From: Mesorhizobium sp. M1C.F.Ca.ET.210.01.1.1
GTDB lineage: Bacteria > Pseudomonadota > Alphaproteobacteria > Rhizobiales > Rhizobiaceae
NCBI RefSeq assembly: GCF_004791585.1
Contig: NZ_SRUU01000013.1
Location: 62,001-126,000, forward strand
DNA length: 64,000 bases
Reading direction: 5' to 3'
Shown: positions 17,121 to 26,545 of the stretch, one piece after another
How positions within the stretch are numbered: the stretch's first letter is position 1
How the letters are laid out: each line of letters begins with the position of its first letter
Made by a program: the position numbers and the translations under genes
The notes under the pieces: model-generated
Told to the model about the DNA's origin: nothing
What the model saw: the letters and a program-made list of their open reading frames with translations, nothing else
The model's database searches: none

Positions 17121-17450
17121 ATGACCTGGATCGCCATCGGCTCCATCACCGACATTCCCCCGCGCGGTGCGCGCTGTGTCGATACTCCGCAAGGCAAGAT
17201 CGCCGTCTTCCGCACGGCCGACGACCAGGTCTTCGCCATTGACGACCACTGCCCGCACAAGGGCGGGCCGCTCAGCCAGGGCATCGTCCATGGCGCGGCG
17301 GTGACCTGCCCGCTGCACAACTGGGTGATCTCGCTGGAGACGGGCAAGGCGCTCGGCGCGGACGAAGGCTCGGTGAGGACGATACCGGTCAAGGTCGATG
17401 ACGATCGCCTTTTCATCGCGCTCGAAGCACTGGCCTCGAAGGCGGCCTGA
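17121..17450 (+). CDS. nirD: Nitrite reductase small subunit, Rieske-type
   Basis: 109 residues forming a Rieske-like fold. Unlike NirD proteins that have lost the cluster ligands, this one keeps both pairs: CPHKGG and CPLHNW, so it may bind a [2Fe-2S] cluster. It pairs with NirB in electron transfer to the sirohaem. The ATG at 17121 has AGGAAAGAG just upstream; an alternative ATG at 17097 overlaps the nirB stop (ATGA) and would add eight residues. Confidence 0.9.
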   Translation: MTWIAIGSITDIPPRGARCVDTPQGKIAVFRTADDQVFAIDDHCPHKGGPLSQGIVHGAAVTCPLHNWVISLETGKALGADEGSVRTIPVKVDDDRLFIALEALASKAA

Positions 17451-17453
17451 GGC

Positions 17454-20123
17454 ATGGAAGAGGCACGCGAGGTGAGGACCACCTGCCCCTATTGCGGGGT
17501 GGGCTGCGGCGTGCTGGCCGAGGTCGCCGCGGACGGCAAGACAACCGTCCGCGGCGACCCCGAGCATCCGGCCAATTTCGGCAAGCTTTGCTCGAAGGGA
17601 GCGGCTCTCGGCGAGACGCTCGGACTGGAGGGTCGTCTACTCCAGCCCGAAATCCCCGGTAGGCAAACAGGCTGGGACGAAGCGCTCGATCTCGTGGCCG
17701 CGAAATTCTCGCAGACGATTGCCGAGCATGGGCCGGACTCGGTCGCCTTCTATGTTTCCGGCCAGTTGCTCACCGAGGATTACTACGTCGCCAACAAGCT
17801 GATGAAGGGTTTCATCGGCTCGGCCAATATCGACACCAATTCGCGGCTTTGCATGGCTTCGTCCGTCGCTGGCCACCGCCGTGCCTTCGGCGAGGACATC
17901 GTTCCCGGCGTCTATGAGGATTTCGAGTGCGCCGACCTCGTCGTGCTCACCGGCTCCAACACCGCATGGTGCCATCCCGTGCTCTACCAGCGCATGCTTG
18001 CAGCACGCAGGGAGCGCGGCACCAGGATCGTCGTCATCGATCCGCGCCGCACCGCCACCGCCGACGAGTGCGATCTGCATCTGGCGCTCGATCCGGGGAC
18101 GGATGTGCTGCTGTTCAATGGGCTGCTCACCCATCTTGCCCGAAACGGAAAGACCGATGCGGACTTCATCGGCGCCAGCACGTCGGGCTTCGATGCCGCC
18201 GCCTCGCTGGCCGAAGCTGATGCGCCCTCGATCGCGCGCGTCGCGAAAGGCTGCGGGTTGGCGGCAGCCGATGTCCAGGCCTTCTACGATCTATTCGCCG
18301 GCACCGAGCGGACGCTCACCGTCTACAGCCAGGGCGTCAACCAGTCGGCGCATGGAACCGACAAGGTCAACGCCATCATCAACTGCCATCTCGCCACCGG
18401 CCGCATCGGCAAGCCCGGCATGGGGCCGTTCTCGGTCACGGGCCAGCCGAACGCCATGGGCGGCCGCGAGGTGGGAGGACTGGCCAACCAGCTTGCCGCG
18501 CATATGGACTTCGCTGACCAGGCAGGCATCGAGCGCGTCTCCCGCTTCTGGAAAGCGCCCGACATCGCGCGGCGCGCCGGCCTGAAGGCCGTGGACATGT
18601 TCCAGGCGGTCGCCGACGGCCGCATCAAGGCGCTGTGGGTCATGGGCACCAATCCCGCCGTCTCGATGCCGGATGCGTCGCGTGTGCGCGCCGCCTTGTC
18701 CAAATGCGATTTCGTCGCCGTCTCGGATGTGACACGCACCGATACCACGCGCTATGCCGACGTATTGCTGCCGGCCGCCGCATGGGGCGAGAAGGACGGC
18801 ACCGTCACCAATTCGGAACGGCGCGTCTCGCGTCAACGGCCATTCCTGCCGCCGCCGGGCGAAGCCATGGCCGATTGGCGCATCATCTGCGAGGTGGCTG
18901 CACGCATGGGCTTCGGCGATGCGTTTGCCTACCAGACGCCTGCCGAGATCTTCCGCGAGCATGCCGCGCTCTCCGCCTTCGAGAACAATGGCGAGCGCCT
19001 GTTCGACCTCGGCGGTTTGGCCGATCTCAGCGACGCGGACTACGCCGCCTTCGCGCCGCGCCATTGGCCGGCGACTGGCCAGAATGAGCAGCGGACAAGA
19101 CTGCTCGCCGACAGCCGTTGCCCGACACCAGACGGCCGCGCGCGTTTCGTGCCGGTGCGACAGGAGGCAACGGCTTTCACGGTCGATGCGGATTACCCGC
19201 TTGCTCTCAACACCGGTCGGCTGCGCGACCAGTGGCACACGATGACGCGCACCGGAAACGTGCCGCGCCTGATGGCGAACGCGCCGGAGCCTGCGGTTGA
19301 CCTCAATCCGGCGGACGCCGCTGCGCATCGGCTCAAGGATGGCGACCTCGCCCATCTGTCGACACGCTTCGGTTTCGTCCGCACCAGAGTGCGCGTGTCG
19401 GAAGCGCAGCGCCGCGGCCAGGCCTTCATGCCCATGCATTGGAGCGGCCAGTTCGCAGCCAGGGCCGTGGCCGGCTTCTTGTCCTCGCCCGTCACCGATC
19501 CGCATTCCGGCCAGCCGGAGCTCAAGCATGTCCCTGTCAGGATCGCGCGCGAAAACACTGGATGGGCCGGAGTGCTCATCACGCGGCGCGATCTCAGGCC
19601 GACAGGTTTCGTCCATTGGAGCCGGCATGCGGTCGAGGGCGGCTGGGTCTACGAACTGACAGGAACCGAGCCGCCGGACCAGGGCATTCTCCTGGCGCGC
19701 AAGCTGCTCGGCGTCCAGCGGCAGGATCAGCTCCTGGAGTACACCGATCGCCGCGGGCTTGCCTATCGCGCCGCGGCTGTCGACGAAACCGGCGCCATGG
19801 CCGAAGCCTTGCTGGTCGCCGCTCCGGACCAGTTGCCGATGCGGGATTGGCTGGTGTCGCTGCTCGCCTCGCGCCAACCGCTGTCGACCACCGACCGCCA
19901 CGCGCTTTTGTCGGGACGCTCGCCCGTGCCGATGCCCGCCATCGGGCGGGTCGTGTGCTCGTGCTTTCACATCGGCGTCAACCAGCTCGCTTCGGCCGTT
20001 GCCGCGGGATGCGACAGTCTCGAAGCGATCGGCTCGACGCTGCGCGCCGGCACCAACTGCGGTTCATGCCGTTCCGAGATCAAGGCGATCATCGACGCCC
20101 GCCACGTTCAGGCGGCCGAGTGA
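17454..20123 (+). CDS. nasA: Assimilatory nitrate reductase catalytic subunit
   Basis: 889 residues of the molybdopterin (bis-MGD) oxidoreductase family. The N-terminal [4Fe-4S] motif is CPYCGVGCGVL...LCSKG (Cys at about 11, 14, 18 and 46). The Mo domain includes DTNSRLCMASSVAGH and GTNPAVSMPD; the C-terminal dinucleotide-binding domain includes LNTGRLRDQWHTMTRTG. A BFD-like [2Fe-2S] domain closes the protein (VVCSCFHIGVNQL near 836, TNCGSCRSEI). It reduces nitrate to nitrite in the cytoplasm. It starts three bases after the nirD stop, so it is the last gene of the operon. No sirohaem synthase gene is visible in the window. Confidence 0.94.
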   Translation: MEEAREVRTTCPYCGVGCGVLAEVAADGKTTVRGDPEHPANFGKLCSKGAALGETLGLEGRLLQPEIPGRQTGWDEALDLVAAKFSQTIAEHGPDSVAFYVSGQLLTEDYYVANKLMKGFIGSANIDTNSRLCMASSVAGHRRAFGEDIVPGVYEDFECADLVVLTGSNTAWCHPVLYQRMLAARRERGTRIVVIDPRRTATADECDLHLALDPGTDVLLFNGLLTHLARNGKTDADFIGASTSGFDAAASLAEADAPSIARVAKGCGLAAADVQAFYDLFAGTERTLTVYSQGVNQSAHGTDKVNAIINCHLATGRIGKPGMGPFSVTGQPNAMGGREVGGLANQLAAHMDFADQAGIERVSRFWKAPDIARRAGLKAVDMFQAVADGRIKALWVMGTNPAVSMPDASRVRAALSKCDFVAVSDVTRTDTTRYADVLLPAAAWGEKDGTVTNSERRVSRQRPFLPPPGEAMADWRIICEVAARMGFGDAFAYQTPAEIFREHAALSAFENNGERLFDLGGLADLSDADYAAFAPRHWPATGQNEQRTRLLADSRCPTPDGRARFVPVRQEATAFTVDADYPLALNTGRLRDQWHTMTRTGNVPRLMANAPEPAVDLNPADAAAHRLKDGDLAHLSTRFGFVRTRVRVSEAQRRGQAFMPMHWSGQFAARAVAGFLSSPVTDPHSGQPELKHVPVRIARENTGWAGVLITRRDLRPTGFVHWSRHAVEGGWVYELTGTEPPDQGILLARKLLGVQRQDQLLEYTDRRGLAYRAAAVDETGAMAEALLVAAPDQLPMRDWLVSLLASRQPLSTTDRHALLSGRSPVPMPAIGRVVCSCFHIGVNQLASAVAAGCDSLEAIGSTLRAGTNCGSCRSEIKAIIDARHVQAAE

Positions 20124-20159
20124 GCGGCCGCGGAAGCGCCCCCACCCGGATAGGCCCAG

Positions 20160-20308
20160 ATGGCAAGCCTCTGCAACCTTTCCCGATCCGCTTCGTCGCT
20201 GGCCAGGCGCAGCGTATCGACGAACAGTGCAAACGCCGAAAGCGTGAAGGAGCGGGCGAGAATGAAGCCGATTTTCAGCCGGTTCGTCTCCGGGACCACT
20301 ATCTTCAT
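20160..20308 (-). pseudogene. Remnant of a GlxA-type AraC regulator N-terminus
   Basis: From the ATG at 20308 the frame encodes MKIVVPETNRLKIGFILARS and then a segment ending FALFVDTLRLASDEADR. That is the start of the DJ-1/PfpI-like domain of GlxA-family regulators. The homology stops after about 43 residues and the frame runs on into unrelated sequence toward the nasA stop. The remaining ~270 residues, including the helix-turn-helix domain, are absent, so this is a truncated relic. It shows that a deletion or insertion joined the nitrate operon to the genes on the right. Confidence 0.65.
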
Positions 20309-20533
20309 ACTTGCCTCACGCTCTGCTGGCGGGCAATGCATGCTCCAAAAGCGCCAAGCTGGCGCCGGTCTCGCCTCGCGCATGGAAAGATGCAGCCACC
20401 GCCGTCCGCGGATAGTCCATGAACGACTTGGCCGACCGGGAAAGAGACGCCGGCTGGCACGAAGCGTGACGGCGTTCTAAGGGACGCGAGGACCCCGCCC
20501 GTCTCTGACGCTGCAGCAGCGGAGACGAACCTG

Positions 20534-21913
20534 CTAGCCCTGCGGCCGGACCTGCGGCAGTGCGGCGTCCAGCGACCGCTCGAAGGCTTCGACCAGCGTA
20601 TCGACCTGGGCCTCTGTGATGATCAGCGGCGGACAGAAGGCGATGGCGTCGCCCATGTTGCGCGAGATGACGCCATTCTGCTGCAGCAGGCCGTTGACCA
20701 GCGCGCCCAGCGCTGCAGACTTGCCCCATGGCACCTTGCTCGCCTTGTCGGCGACCAGCTCGACGGCGGCGATCAGGCCGACGCCGCGCACCTCGCCCAC
20801 CAGCGGATGCGAGGCGAGCCTGCGCAGCCGTGCCTGCAGATGCGCGCCGACCTTGCGCGCATTGCCGACGAGATCGCGCTCCTCGATCAGCTTGATGTTC
20901 TCCAGCGCGACCGCCGCGGCGACAGGATGACCGCCGCCGGTAAAGCCATGGCCGAACGTGCCGATGCGGTCGCTCTCGTCGGCGATCGGCTCGAACACCC
21001 TGTCGTTGATGAGCAGGGCCGAGATCGGCAGATAGGACGACGAGATCTGCTTGGACAGCACCATGATGTCGGGCTTGATGCCGAAGGTCTGCGAACCGAA
21101 CATCTCGCCGGTGCGGCCGAAGCCGCAGATCACCTCGTCGGCCACCAGCAGGATGTCGTATTTCGACAGCACCGCCTGGATCCTTTCCCAGTAGCCCGCG
21201 GGCGGAACGATGACGCCGCCGGCGCCCATGATCGGCTCGCCGATGAAGGCGGCGACGGTCTCCGGCCCTTCGGCGAGGATGAGCTTCTCGAGATCGTCGG
21301 CGAGCCGGCCAGAAAACTGTTCCTCGCTTTCGCCGGGCTCGGCGTCGCGCCAGTGATGCGGCGTCGAGGTATGCAACACGTTGGCGATCGGCAGGTCGAA
21401 GGAGATATGGTTGTTCGGCAGCCCGGTCAGGCTCGCCGCGGCGATGGTGACGCCATGGTAGCCCCGCTTGCGGCTGATGATCTTCTTGCGCGCCGGCTGG
21501 CCGAGCGCGTTCGACCGGTACCAGATCATCTTGATCGCCGTGTCGTTGGCCTCGGAGCCGGAATTGGTGAAATAGGCCTTGCTCATCGGCACCGGCGCCA
21601 TCTGCACCAGCTTCTCCGCAAGATCGATCAGCGGCGAATGCGCCTTTGAGCCGAAGTCATGATAGAAGGGCAGCTTCGACATCTGTCTTGTGGCCGCCTC
21701 GACCAGCCGCCTTTCCGAGAAGCCGACGGCCACGCTCCAAAGCCCCGCCATCGCTTCGATATAGCGGTTGCCGGCAATGTCCTCGACATAGATGCCATCG
21801 CCCTTCTCGATGACCAGCGGACCCGTCTGCTGATGCTTGCGGGCATTGGTGTAGGCATGCAGATGGTAGCGGATATCGCGGGCTTCAGGGGAATTCGGTC
21901 GGGCGTCCATCAT
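20534..21913 (-). CDS. Class III PLP-dependent aminotransferase
   Basis: 459 residues of the omega-amino-acid:pyruvate/GABA aminotransferase group. Features: GLWSVAVGF and YFTNSGSEANDTAIK (cofactor phosphate contacts), RGYHGVT, IGEPIMGAGGV, the cofactor-binding Asp in LLVADEVICGFGRTG (Asp259), the PLP lysine Lys288 in LSKQISSSYLP, and GFTGGGHP. The family moves an amino group from a terminal amine or amino acid to pyruvate or 2-oxoglutarate; the substrate cannot be decided here. Start 21913 or the adjacent ATG at 21910. It diverges from the FAD oxidoreductase gene. Confidence 0.86.
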   Translation of the reverse strand: MMDARPNSPEARDIRYHLHAYTNARKHQQTGPLVIEKGDGIYVEDIAGNRYIEAMAGLWSVAVGFSERRLVEAATRQMSKLPFYHDFGSKAHSPLIDLAEKLVQMAPVPMSKAYFTNSGSEANDTAIKMIWYRSNALGQPARKKIISRKRGYHGVTIAAASLTGLPNNHISFDLPIANVLHTSTPHHWRDAEPGESEEQFSGRLADDLEKLILAEGPETVAAFIGEPIMGAGGVIVPPAGYWERIQAVLSKYDILLVADEVICGFGRTGEMFGSQTFGIKPDIMVLSKQISSSYLPISALLINDRVFEPIADESDRIGTFGHGFTGGGHPVAAAVALENIKLIEERDLVGNARKVGAHLQARLRRLASHPLVGEVRGVGLIAAVELVADKASKVPWGKSAALGALVNGLLQQNGVISRNMGDAIAFCPPLIITEAQVDTLVEAFERSLDAALPQVRPQG

Positions 21914-22124
21914 GGCTCCTGTCTGCGGGCGGGAGGCGAAAATAGGACCCGTCTCCCTTGTTGAGAAAGCCCGGAAACCGCCTCGCGTCGGCTGCTTGAT
22001 GCATTATGGCGGGACGCGGCCGCAAGAGCCGCTGTGGCACAATCGATAGCGCCATGAGATTCTGGGGTGGACAGAGCCGGTATAGTCCTGCAGGGCAATG
22101 CATGCGCAACCGAATGGACGCGAC

Positions 22125-23246
22125 ATGGAACAGATCGACTGCATCGTCGCCGGTGCCGGCGTCATCGGTCTTGCAATAGCGCGGGCGATGGCCGCACGCG
22201 GCTTTGACACGCTGATTCTTGAAGCCGCGGACGCCATCGGCACCGGGACGAGCTCGCGCAATTCGGAAGTCATCCATGCAGGCATCTACTATCCGCAAGG
22301 GTCGCTGAAAGCCCGGCTCTGCATCGCCGGGCGCGACATGCTTTATCGCTATTCGACGGAGCGCTCGATCCCTCACCGGCGCTCAGGCAAGCTGATCGTC
22401 GCGACCGACGAGACCCAGGAACCGGTGCTTGCCAAGATCCGCGCCGGCGCCGCAGCCTGCGGCGTCGAAGATCTGCGCTTCCTCTCGGCCGCTGAAGCGC
22501 AGGCTCTGGAGCCGGCGCTGCATTGCACCAAGGCGCTGCTCTCGCCGTCGACCGGAATCATCGACAGCCACGCGCTGATGCTCGCCTTGCTCGGCGACGT
22601 CGAAGAGAGCGGCGCGATGCTGTCGCTCAACACGCGCATCGTCTCGGGGCGCGTCGATGCCGGCCGCATCGTGCTGCAGACGGTGGACACGGCGAGCGGC
22701 GAAGATTTCGAGATCGCCACATCGCGTCTCGTCAACGCGGCCGGGCTCGGCGCCGTGGCCCTGGCCGGCTCGCTCGAAGGCTTCGACCGGCAGTTCTTGC
22801 CGACGCTTCGCTACGCCAAAGGCAATTATTTCTCGGTGGCGGGCCGTACCCCGTTCTCGCGGCTTGTCTATCCGGTGCCCGAGCCAGGCGGGCTGGGTGT
22901 CCATCTGACGCTCGACCTCGGTGGCACGGCTCGTTTCGGACCTGACGTCGAATGGACGGACACACTCGACTACCGCGTCGATCCCGCACGCGGCGAATGC
23001 TTCTACGCTGCAATTCGCCGTTACTGGCCGGAACTACCTGACGGCAGCCTGCAGCCTGCCTATAGCGGCATCAGACCAAAACTTTCGGGTCCTGGCGAAG
23101 CCAACAGCGACTTCGTCATCCAGCATGCCGCAACCCACGGCGTCGCGGGCCTGGTCAATCTGTTCGGGATCGAAAGTCCCGGACTGACTTCCAGCCTGGC
23201 GATCGCGGAGCATGTGGAGCACATCCTCGCTCTGGAGCAGTGCTGA
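22125..23246 (+). CDS. FAD-dependent oxidoreductase, L-2-hydroxyglutarate oxidase-like
   Basis: 373 residues of the DAO superfamily. The FAD motif is [19 protein letters not shown] (residues 8-26), followed by [24 protein letters not shown], a stretch typical of LhgO/YgaF-type L-2-hydroxyacid oxidases, and [18 protein letters not shown] at the C-terminus. It probably oxidises a 2-hydroxy acid to the 2-oxo acid and passes electrons to the quinone pool. The ATG at 22125 gives the standard N-terminus; an upstream in-frame ATG at 22098 adds nine residues. It converges on the tartrate dehydrogenase-like gene. Confidence 0.82.
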   Translation: MEQIDCIVAGAGVIGLAIARAMAARGFDTLILEAADAIGTGTSSRNSEVIHAGIYYPQGSLKARLCIAGRDMLYRYSTERSIPHRRSGKLIVATDETQEPVLAKIRAGAAACGVEDLRFLSAAEAQALEPALHCTKALLSPSTGIIDSHALMLALLGDVEESGAMLSLNTRIVSGRVDAGRIVLQTVDTASGEDFEIATSRLVNAAGLGAVALAGSLEGFDRQFLPTLRYAKGNYFSVAGRTPFSRLVYPVPEPGGLGVHLTLDLGGTARFGPDVEWTDTLDYRVDPARGECFYAAIRRYWPELPDGSLQPAYSGIRPKLSGPGEANSDFVIQHAATHGVAGLVNLFGIESPGLTSSLAIAEHVEHILALEQC

Positions 23247-23286
23247 TGGGCGGCTCGAATCGGCGCCCAACTTCGTTTTGCCGCCT

Positions 23287-24387
23287 CTATCCGGCCAACC
23301 GGGATGAGCTCGTGCTGTTTACGCCTTCGAGCGCGGCAATCACGGCAGCGGTGACCTCGGCGGTGCGGGCCGCGCCGCCAAGGTCTGGACTGAGAGACTC
23401 GCCTCGGCCAGTGACGGTTTCAATCGCCACCATAAGGCGCCGCGCTGCGGCCTGCTCGCCGAGATGGTCAAGCATCAGGCTTGCCGTCCAGAACGATCCA
23501 AGCGGATTGGCGACACCCTTGCCGGTGATATCGAAGGCCGAGCCGTGGATCGGTTCGAACATCGACGGGCGGCTGCGCGACGGATCGATGTTCGCCGTCG
23601 AGCCGATGCCGAGCGAGCCACCAAGCGCCGCCGCCAGATCCGACAGGATGTCGGCATGCAGGTTGGTCGCCAGAACCGTGTCGATGCTGCCGGGCTTGTT
23701 GACCATGCGCTGGGTCATGGCGTCTACCAGCATCCAGTCGACAGTCAGGCCGGGATAGCCTCGAACCACTTCCCGCACGACTTCGTCCCAGAGCACCATG
23801 CCATGGCGCTGCGCGTTCGACTTGGTAACGACGGTCAGCAGCTTGCGTGGGCGCGACATGGCAAGGTCGCAGGCAAACCGGGCAATGCGCTCGATGCCGG
23901 CGCGGGTGAAGACAGCGACATCCATGCCGACCTCGATCGGCAGCCCGCGATGGGCGCGGCCGCCGACGCCCGCATATTCGCCTTCGCTGTTCTCGCGCAC
24001 GATCACCCAGTCAATCTGCTGGCCGAGTTCGGGCCGCAGCGGGCCGGTGAGGCCTGGCAGAAGGCGCGTCGGCCGCACATTGGCGTATTGGTCGAACCCC
24101 TGACAGATGGCCAGGCGCAGACCCCAAAGCGTGATGTCGTCCGGCAGGTCCGGGTCGCCGACCGAGCCGAAATAGATGGCATCGAAGTCCTCGATCTGAG
24201 CCAGGCCGTCCTGCGGCATCATCCGGCCGTTGCGGCGATAGTAGTCCGAGCCCCAATCGAAGCGCTTGAACTCGAACGCAAGACCGGGCTCCACGGCGGC
24301 CAGGGCTTCCAGCACCTCGACGCCGGCCTCGACGACCTCGGGGCCGATGCCGTCACCGCCGATCACGGCGATCCTATGCAAGGACAT
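23287..24387 (-). CDS. Tartrate/D-malate dehydrogenase-like (isocitrate/isopropylmalate dehydrogenase family)
   Basis: 366 residues of the beta-decarboxylating dehydrogenase family. The start is IAVIGGDGIGPEVVEAG; later come VRENSEGEYAGVGGR, SRPRKLLTVVTKSNAQRHGMVLW, NLHADILSDLAAALGGSLGIGSTANI and FEPIHGSAFDITGKGVANP. The SRPRK segment and overall length fit the TtuC tartrate dehydrogenase/D-malate dehydrogenase branch better than LeuB. It would oxidise D-malate or tartrate with NAD and a divalent metal. The start at 24387 is chosen because GAAGGAAA precedes it; the frame stays open further upstream, where it overlaps a remnant. Confidence 0.83.
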   Translation of the reverse strand: MSLHRIAVIGGDGIGPEVVEAGVEVLEALAAVEPGLAFEFKRFDWGSDYYRRNGRMMPQDGLAQIEDFDAIYFGSVGDPDLPDDITLWGLRLAICQGFDQYANVRPTRLLPGLTGPLRPELGQQIDWVIVRENSEGEYAGVGGRAHRGLPIEVGMDVAVFTRAGIERIARFACDLAMSRPRKLLTVVTKSNAQRHGMVLWDEVVREVVRGYPGLTVDWMLVDAMTQRMVNKPGSIDTVLATNLHADILSDLAAALGGSLGIGSTANIDPSRSRPSMFEPIHGSAFDITGKGVANPLGSFWTASLMLDHLGEQAAARRLMVAIETVTGRGESLSPDLGGAARTAEVTAAVIAALEGVNSTSSSRLAG

Positions 24388-24411
24388 TTTCTGTTTCCTT
24401 CTCGATGGCAG

Positions 24412-24507
24412 CTCCGGGTCCCGCAGCAGCCGCATGGCGAAAGTGTCCGAGATCACCTCGTCGACGGCGACATCCGGGAACTGTTCCGCGGCCTTATAGC
24501 ATTCTTG
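24412..24507 (-). pseudogene. Possible remnant of a second isopropylmalate-dehydrogenase-family gene
   Basis: In the frame open upstream of the tartrate dehydrogenase-like gene, 32 codons read ECYKAAEQFPDVAVDEVISD and then TFAMRLLRDPEL. The pattern E..[FY]PDV.VDE...D.....L.R.PE is the segment that normally precedes FDV(I/V)VT.N..GDILSD in this enzyme family. It does not belong to the intact gene, which has its own equivalent region. I read it as a leftover of a paralogue lost by deletion. Without a search this rests on pattern resemblance alone. Confidence 0.4.
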
Positions 24508-24694
24508 CGGCGGCAGCGCGGGCGATGTGCTCGGAAGATCGGTCAGCCGGCCCTGGCCAGGGGCCAAGACAGGCTTGGCAGCAGGTCTGCTCGCTTGAAC
24601 AGAGACCACCTTGCCGCACAGTAGGACTGCGCGGCTTCGCGGATTTGGAACACCTTGCGGGCCGAGTGCGGTCTCCCGCCGAGCCGCTTGCACG

Positions 24695-25402
24695 TCAGCT
24701 CGAAATGTAAGACCGATCAAATCCAGCTGTTTCGATCAGTCCCGCATGGTCATGCAACTCGACCACGCCATTGCGGAATGACGCCAGGCCGGTCTCCCGC
24801 AATGTCTTCAATACGCGGCTCACATGCACAGCCGAAAGCCCCAGCGCGTCCGCCAGTTCCGCCTGGTTCAGCGGGCATGCAAAGCGGTCGGGATAACTCG
24901 TTGCCGATCGATGTGCGCGGCAAGCCAGTTCGAGAAGAAGGTGAGCCGTGCGCTCCACAGCTCCCCTTCTGCTGGCCCCGGCCAGGTGTTCCGCGAGCCT
25001 TGCATATCGCGTTGCCTGAGCCACCAGGATGGCCTCGCAGATCGACTGCGGAAAGCGCGAAAAACAGGTGCGGACGGGACCGGCCAGTTCAATCGCGGTC
25101 ACATCCGACAGAGCCGTCACAGTCTCGCCGGCCTCTCCAGCGAACTCGATTATCGCAATCTCGCGAGGAAGCGCAAAATCGACGATGAGACGCGAGCCAT
25201 TCGGTAGCGTTTTGGCAAATGCCGCCCACCCGGCGGTCATGATCAGGATAGAGGATCTGGCCTGATATTCGCCCGCGATCGTCGCGTTGGCCGGATAGGT
25301 GCGGCGCACAGCGCCCGGCAGCACGGCCATACCCCTTTCCCAACTTGCGTCAGCAAGCGTCGGTCCCCGCGCCAATCCAAGAGCCTGCTTTGATAAGCTC
25401 AT
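24695..25402 (-). CDS. Crp/Fnr-family transcriptional regulator
   Basis: 235 residues from the ATG at 25402. An N-terminal cyclic-nucleotide-binding-like beta-roll (about 15-120) is followed by a Crp-type helix-turn-helix (LNQAELADALGLSAVHVSRVLKTLRETGLASF, about 183-214). No cysteine cluster for an Fnr iron-sulfur centre is apparent. Frames further upstream reach 25546 but their sequence has no family character. It lies upstream of the tartrate dehydrogenase-like gene in the same direction and may control it. Confidence 0.78.
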   Translation of the reverse strand: MSLSKQALGLARGPTLADASWERGMAVLPGAVRRTYPANATIAGEYQARSSILIMTAGWAAFAKTLPNGSRLIVDFALPREIAIIEFAGEAGETVTALSDVTAIELAGPVRTCFSRFPQSICEAILVAQATRYARLAEHLAGASRRGAVERTAHLLLELACRAHRSATSYPDRFACPLNQAELADALGLSAVHVSRVLKTLRETGLASFRNGVVELHDHAGLIETAGFDRSYISS

Positions 25403-25951
25403 TTTGTTCTGAGCACCCCAACTCGTGATCGCCCCGATCAACCTTAAGCTGCAACCATCAACTACACAAATGGTTCCATCTATCATTTCATCCGAATGGC
25501 GACCCAGTCTACCACCTTTGGGTACAAGCCTACCACCTCGGATCATCGGGCCCCATCATGCGGGCGGGTTCGGCCGAGGCCGCTTTGAGTTCCCGGGAGA
25601 CACCGGCAGCATCTCGTCGGAGCACGACCGCCGCGCAGGCGCGTTTCCCGGCCGGGATGAAAAGTCGAACCAGGCTGCATGTCATTTCGGCCAGCGATCA
25701 ACGCGGCTCCCGCCGATCGCCCCACCGGATCGGCTTCGGCAAGTTGCCCATGGGCCGCCAGCGGTAGACCGACGCTGCCCTCGGTCGAACGTATTGCTTG
25801 AAGCGCATCGCGATCTTTCAGATTCGCTGCATGCGCCTTAGGCTTTTGATTTTACACATGTCTTTGTCCCGAAACCGGACCCCGCTTTCGCAAGACGTGC
25901 TTCAGGGCTGCGGTTACTTCAACTGATTCAACCCACCGCCGGCAGAGTTGT
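25403..25951. other. Intergenic region without a supported gene
   Basis: About 550 bases between the Crp-type regulator start and the stop of the small membrane protein gene. Open frames here (for example 25425-25841) have atypical composition and no recognisable motif. I see no terminator, tRNA or repeat. The first ~120 bases are richer in A and T and probably include the promoter of the Crp-type gene. Confidence 0.4.
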
Positions 25952-26545
25952 TCAACTCGGTTGCTGCCCTTCTTGGCGCGCTTTCGAAAGCGGACCGCGT
26001 TCTGCCGGCCGGGTTGATGCCGGAAGCGCGGAGCCTGGTCGAGCATCAAGCGTTTGCAGCTCTTGCCAAAGCGGGCCCGGGATCGACTGCCCCTCTCTTC
26101 CAGGGCTCTCGGTTGCGCTGGCCGAAGCGTTTTGCTCGATTGTTCCGGCAGGCCGCTTCCTGCGCGGCTGGACCCGCGAGACCGAGGGACGCTTGGCATT
26201 GTAAGTCTGCCGTCTTTCCTCGGCGACTTCCAGGTCGCCGAGTGTCGCCATGACCAATGCCAGGCGATCCTCGATCTGCGTCAAACGCTTCCGGATGGAA
26301 AGCAGGGCAACTGAAACCAGCAAACTATAGGCAAGAAGGACGATGACCGCTCCGACCGGATTCTCGATGCCGAAAAAAATCACCGCGACAGCCCCGACAA
26401 GCACGGCAAGGGCCCCGTAGCCCAGCAGCCGGCCCTTCTGCAAAAGGAGCATCAGCGGCAGGGTCGCTGACAGCATCAGAATGGCTCCCGGCCTGTTGAC
26501 CACCCAATCTAGAAGCGCCGCAACGATTTCGCTGTAAGTGTCCAT
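25952..26545 (-). CDS. Small membrane protein with disordered tail, function unknown
   Basis: 197 residues. Three closely spaced hydrophobic segments occupy about residues 16-82 (PGAILMLSATLPLMLLL, LLGYGALAVLVGAVAVIFFG, GAVIVLLAYSLLVSVALL). A predicted coiled-coil-like stretch (RKRLTQIEDRLALVMATLGDLEVAEERR) follows, then a basic, Pro/Ser-rich tail of about 85 residues without structure. I do not recognise a family. It is divergent from the ExoP-like gene and stands at the edge of the polysaccharide locus. Confidence 0.6.
   Translation of the reverse strand: MDTYSEIVAALLDWVVNRPGAILMLSATLPLMLLLQKGRLLGYGALAVLVGAVAVIFFGIENPVGAVIVLLAYSLLVSVALLSIRKRLTQIEDRLALVMATLGDLEVAEERRQTYNAKRPSVSRVQPRRKRPAGTIEQNASASATESPGREGQSIPGPLWQELQTLDARPGSALPASTRPAERGPLSKARQEGQQPS

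Noticed and set aside
18291-19970. 559-codon antisense frame within nasA
   Set aside because: Shadow of the nitrate reductase gene, which carries all family motifs.
25425-25841. 138-codon open frame between the Crp-type gene and the small membrane protein gene
   Set aside because: No ribosome-binding site, no motif, and Pro/Arg/Ser-rich shadow-like composition.
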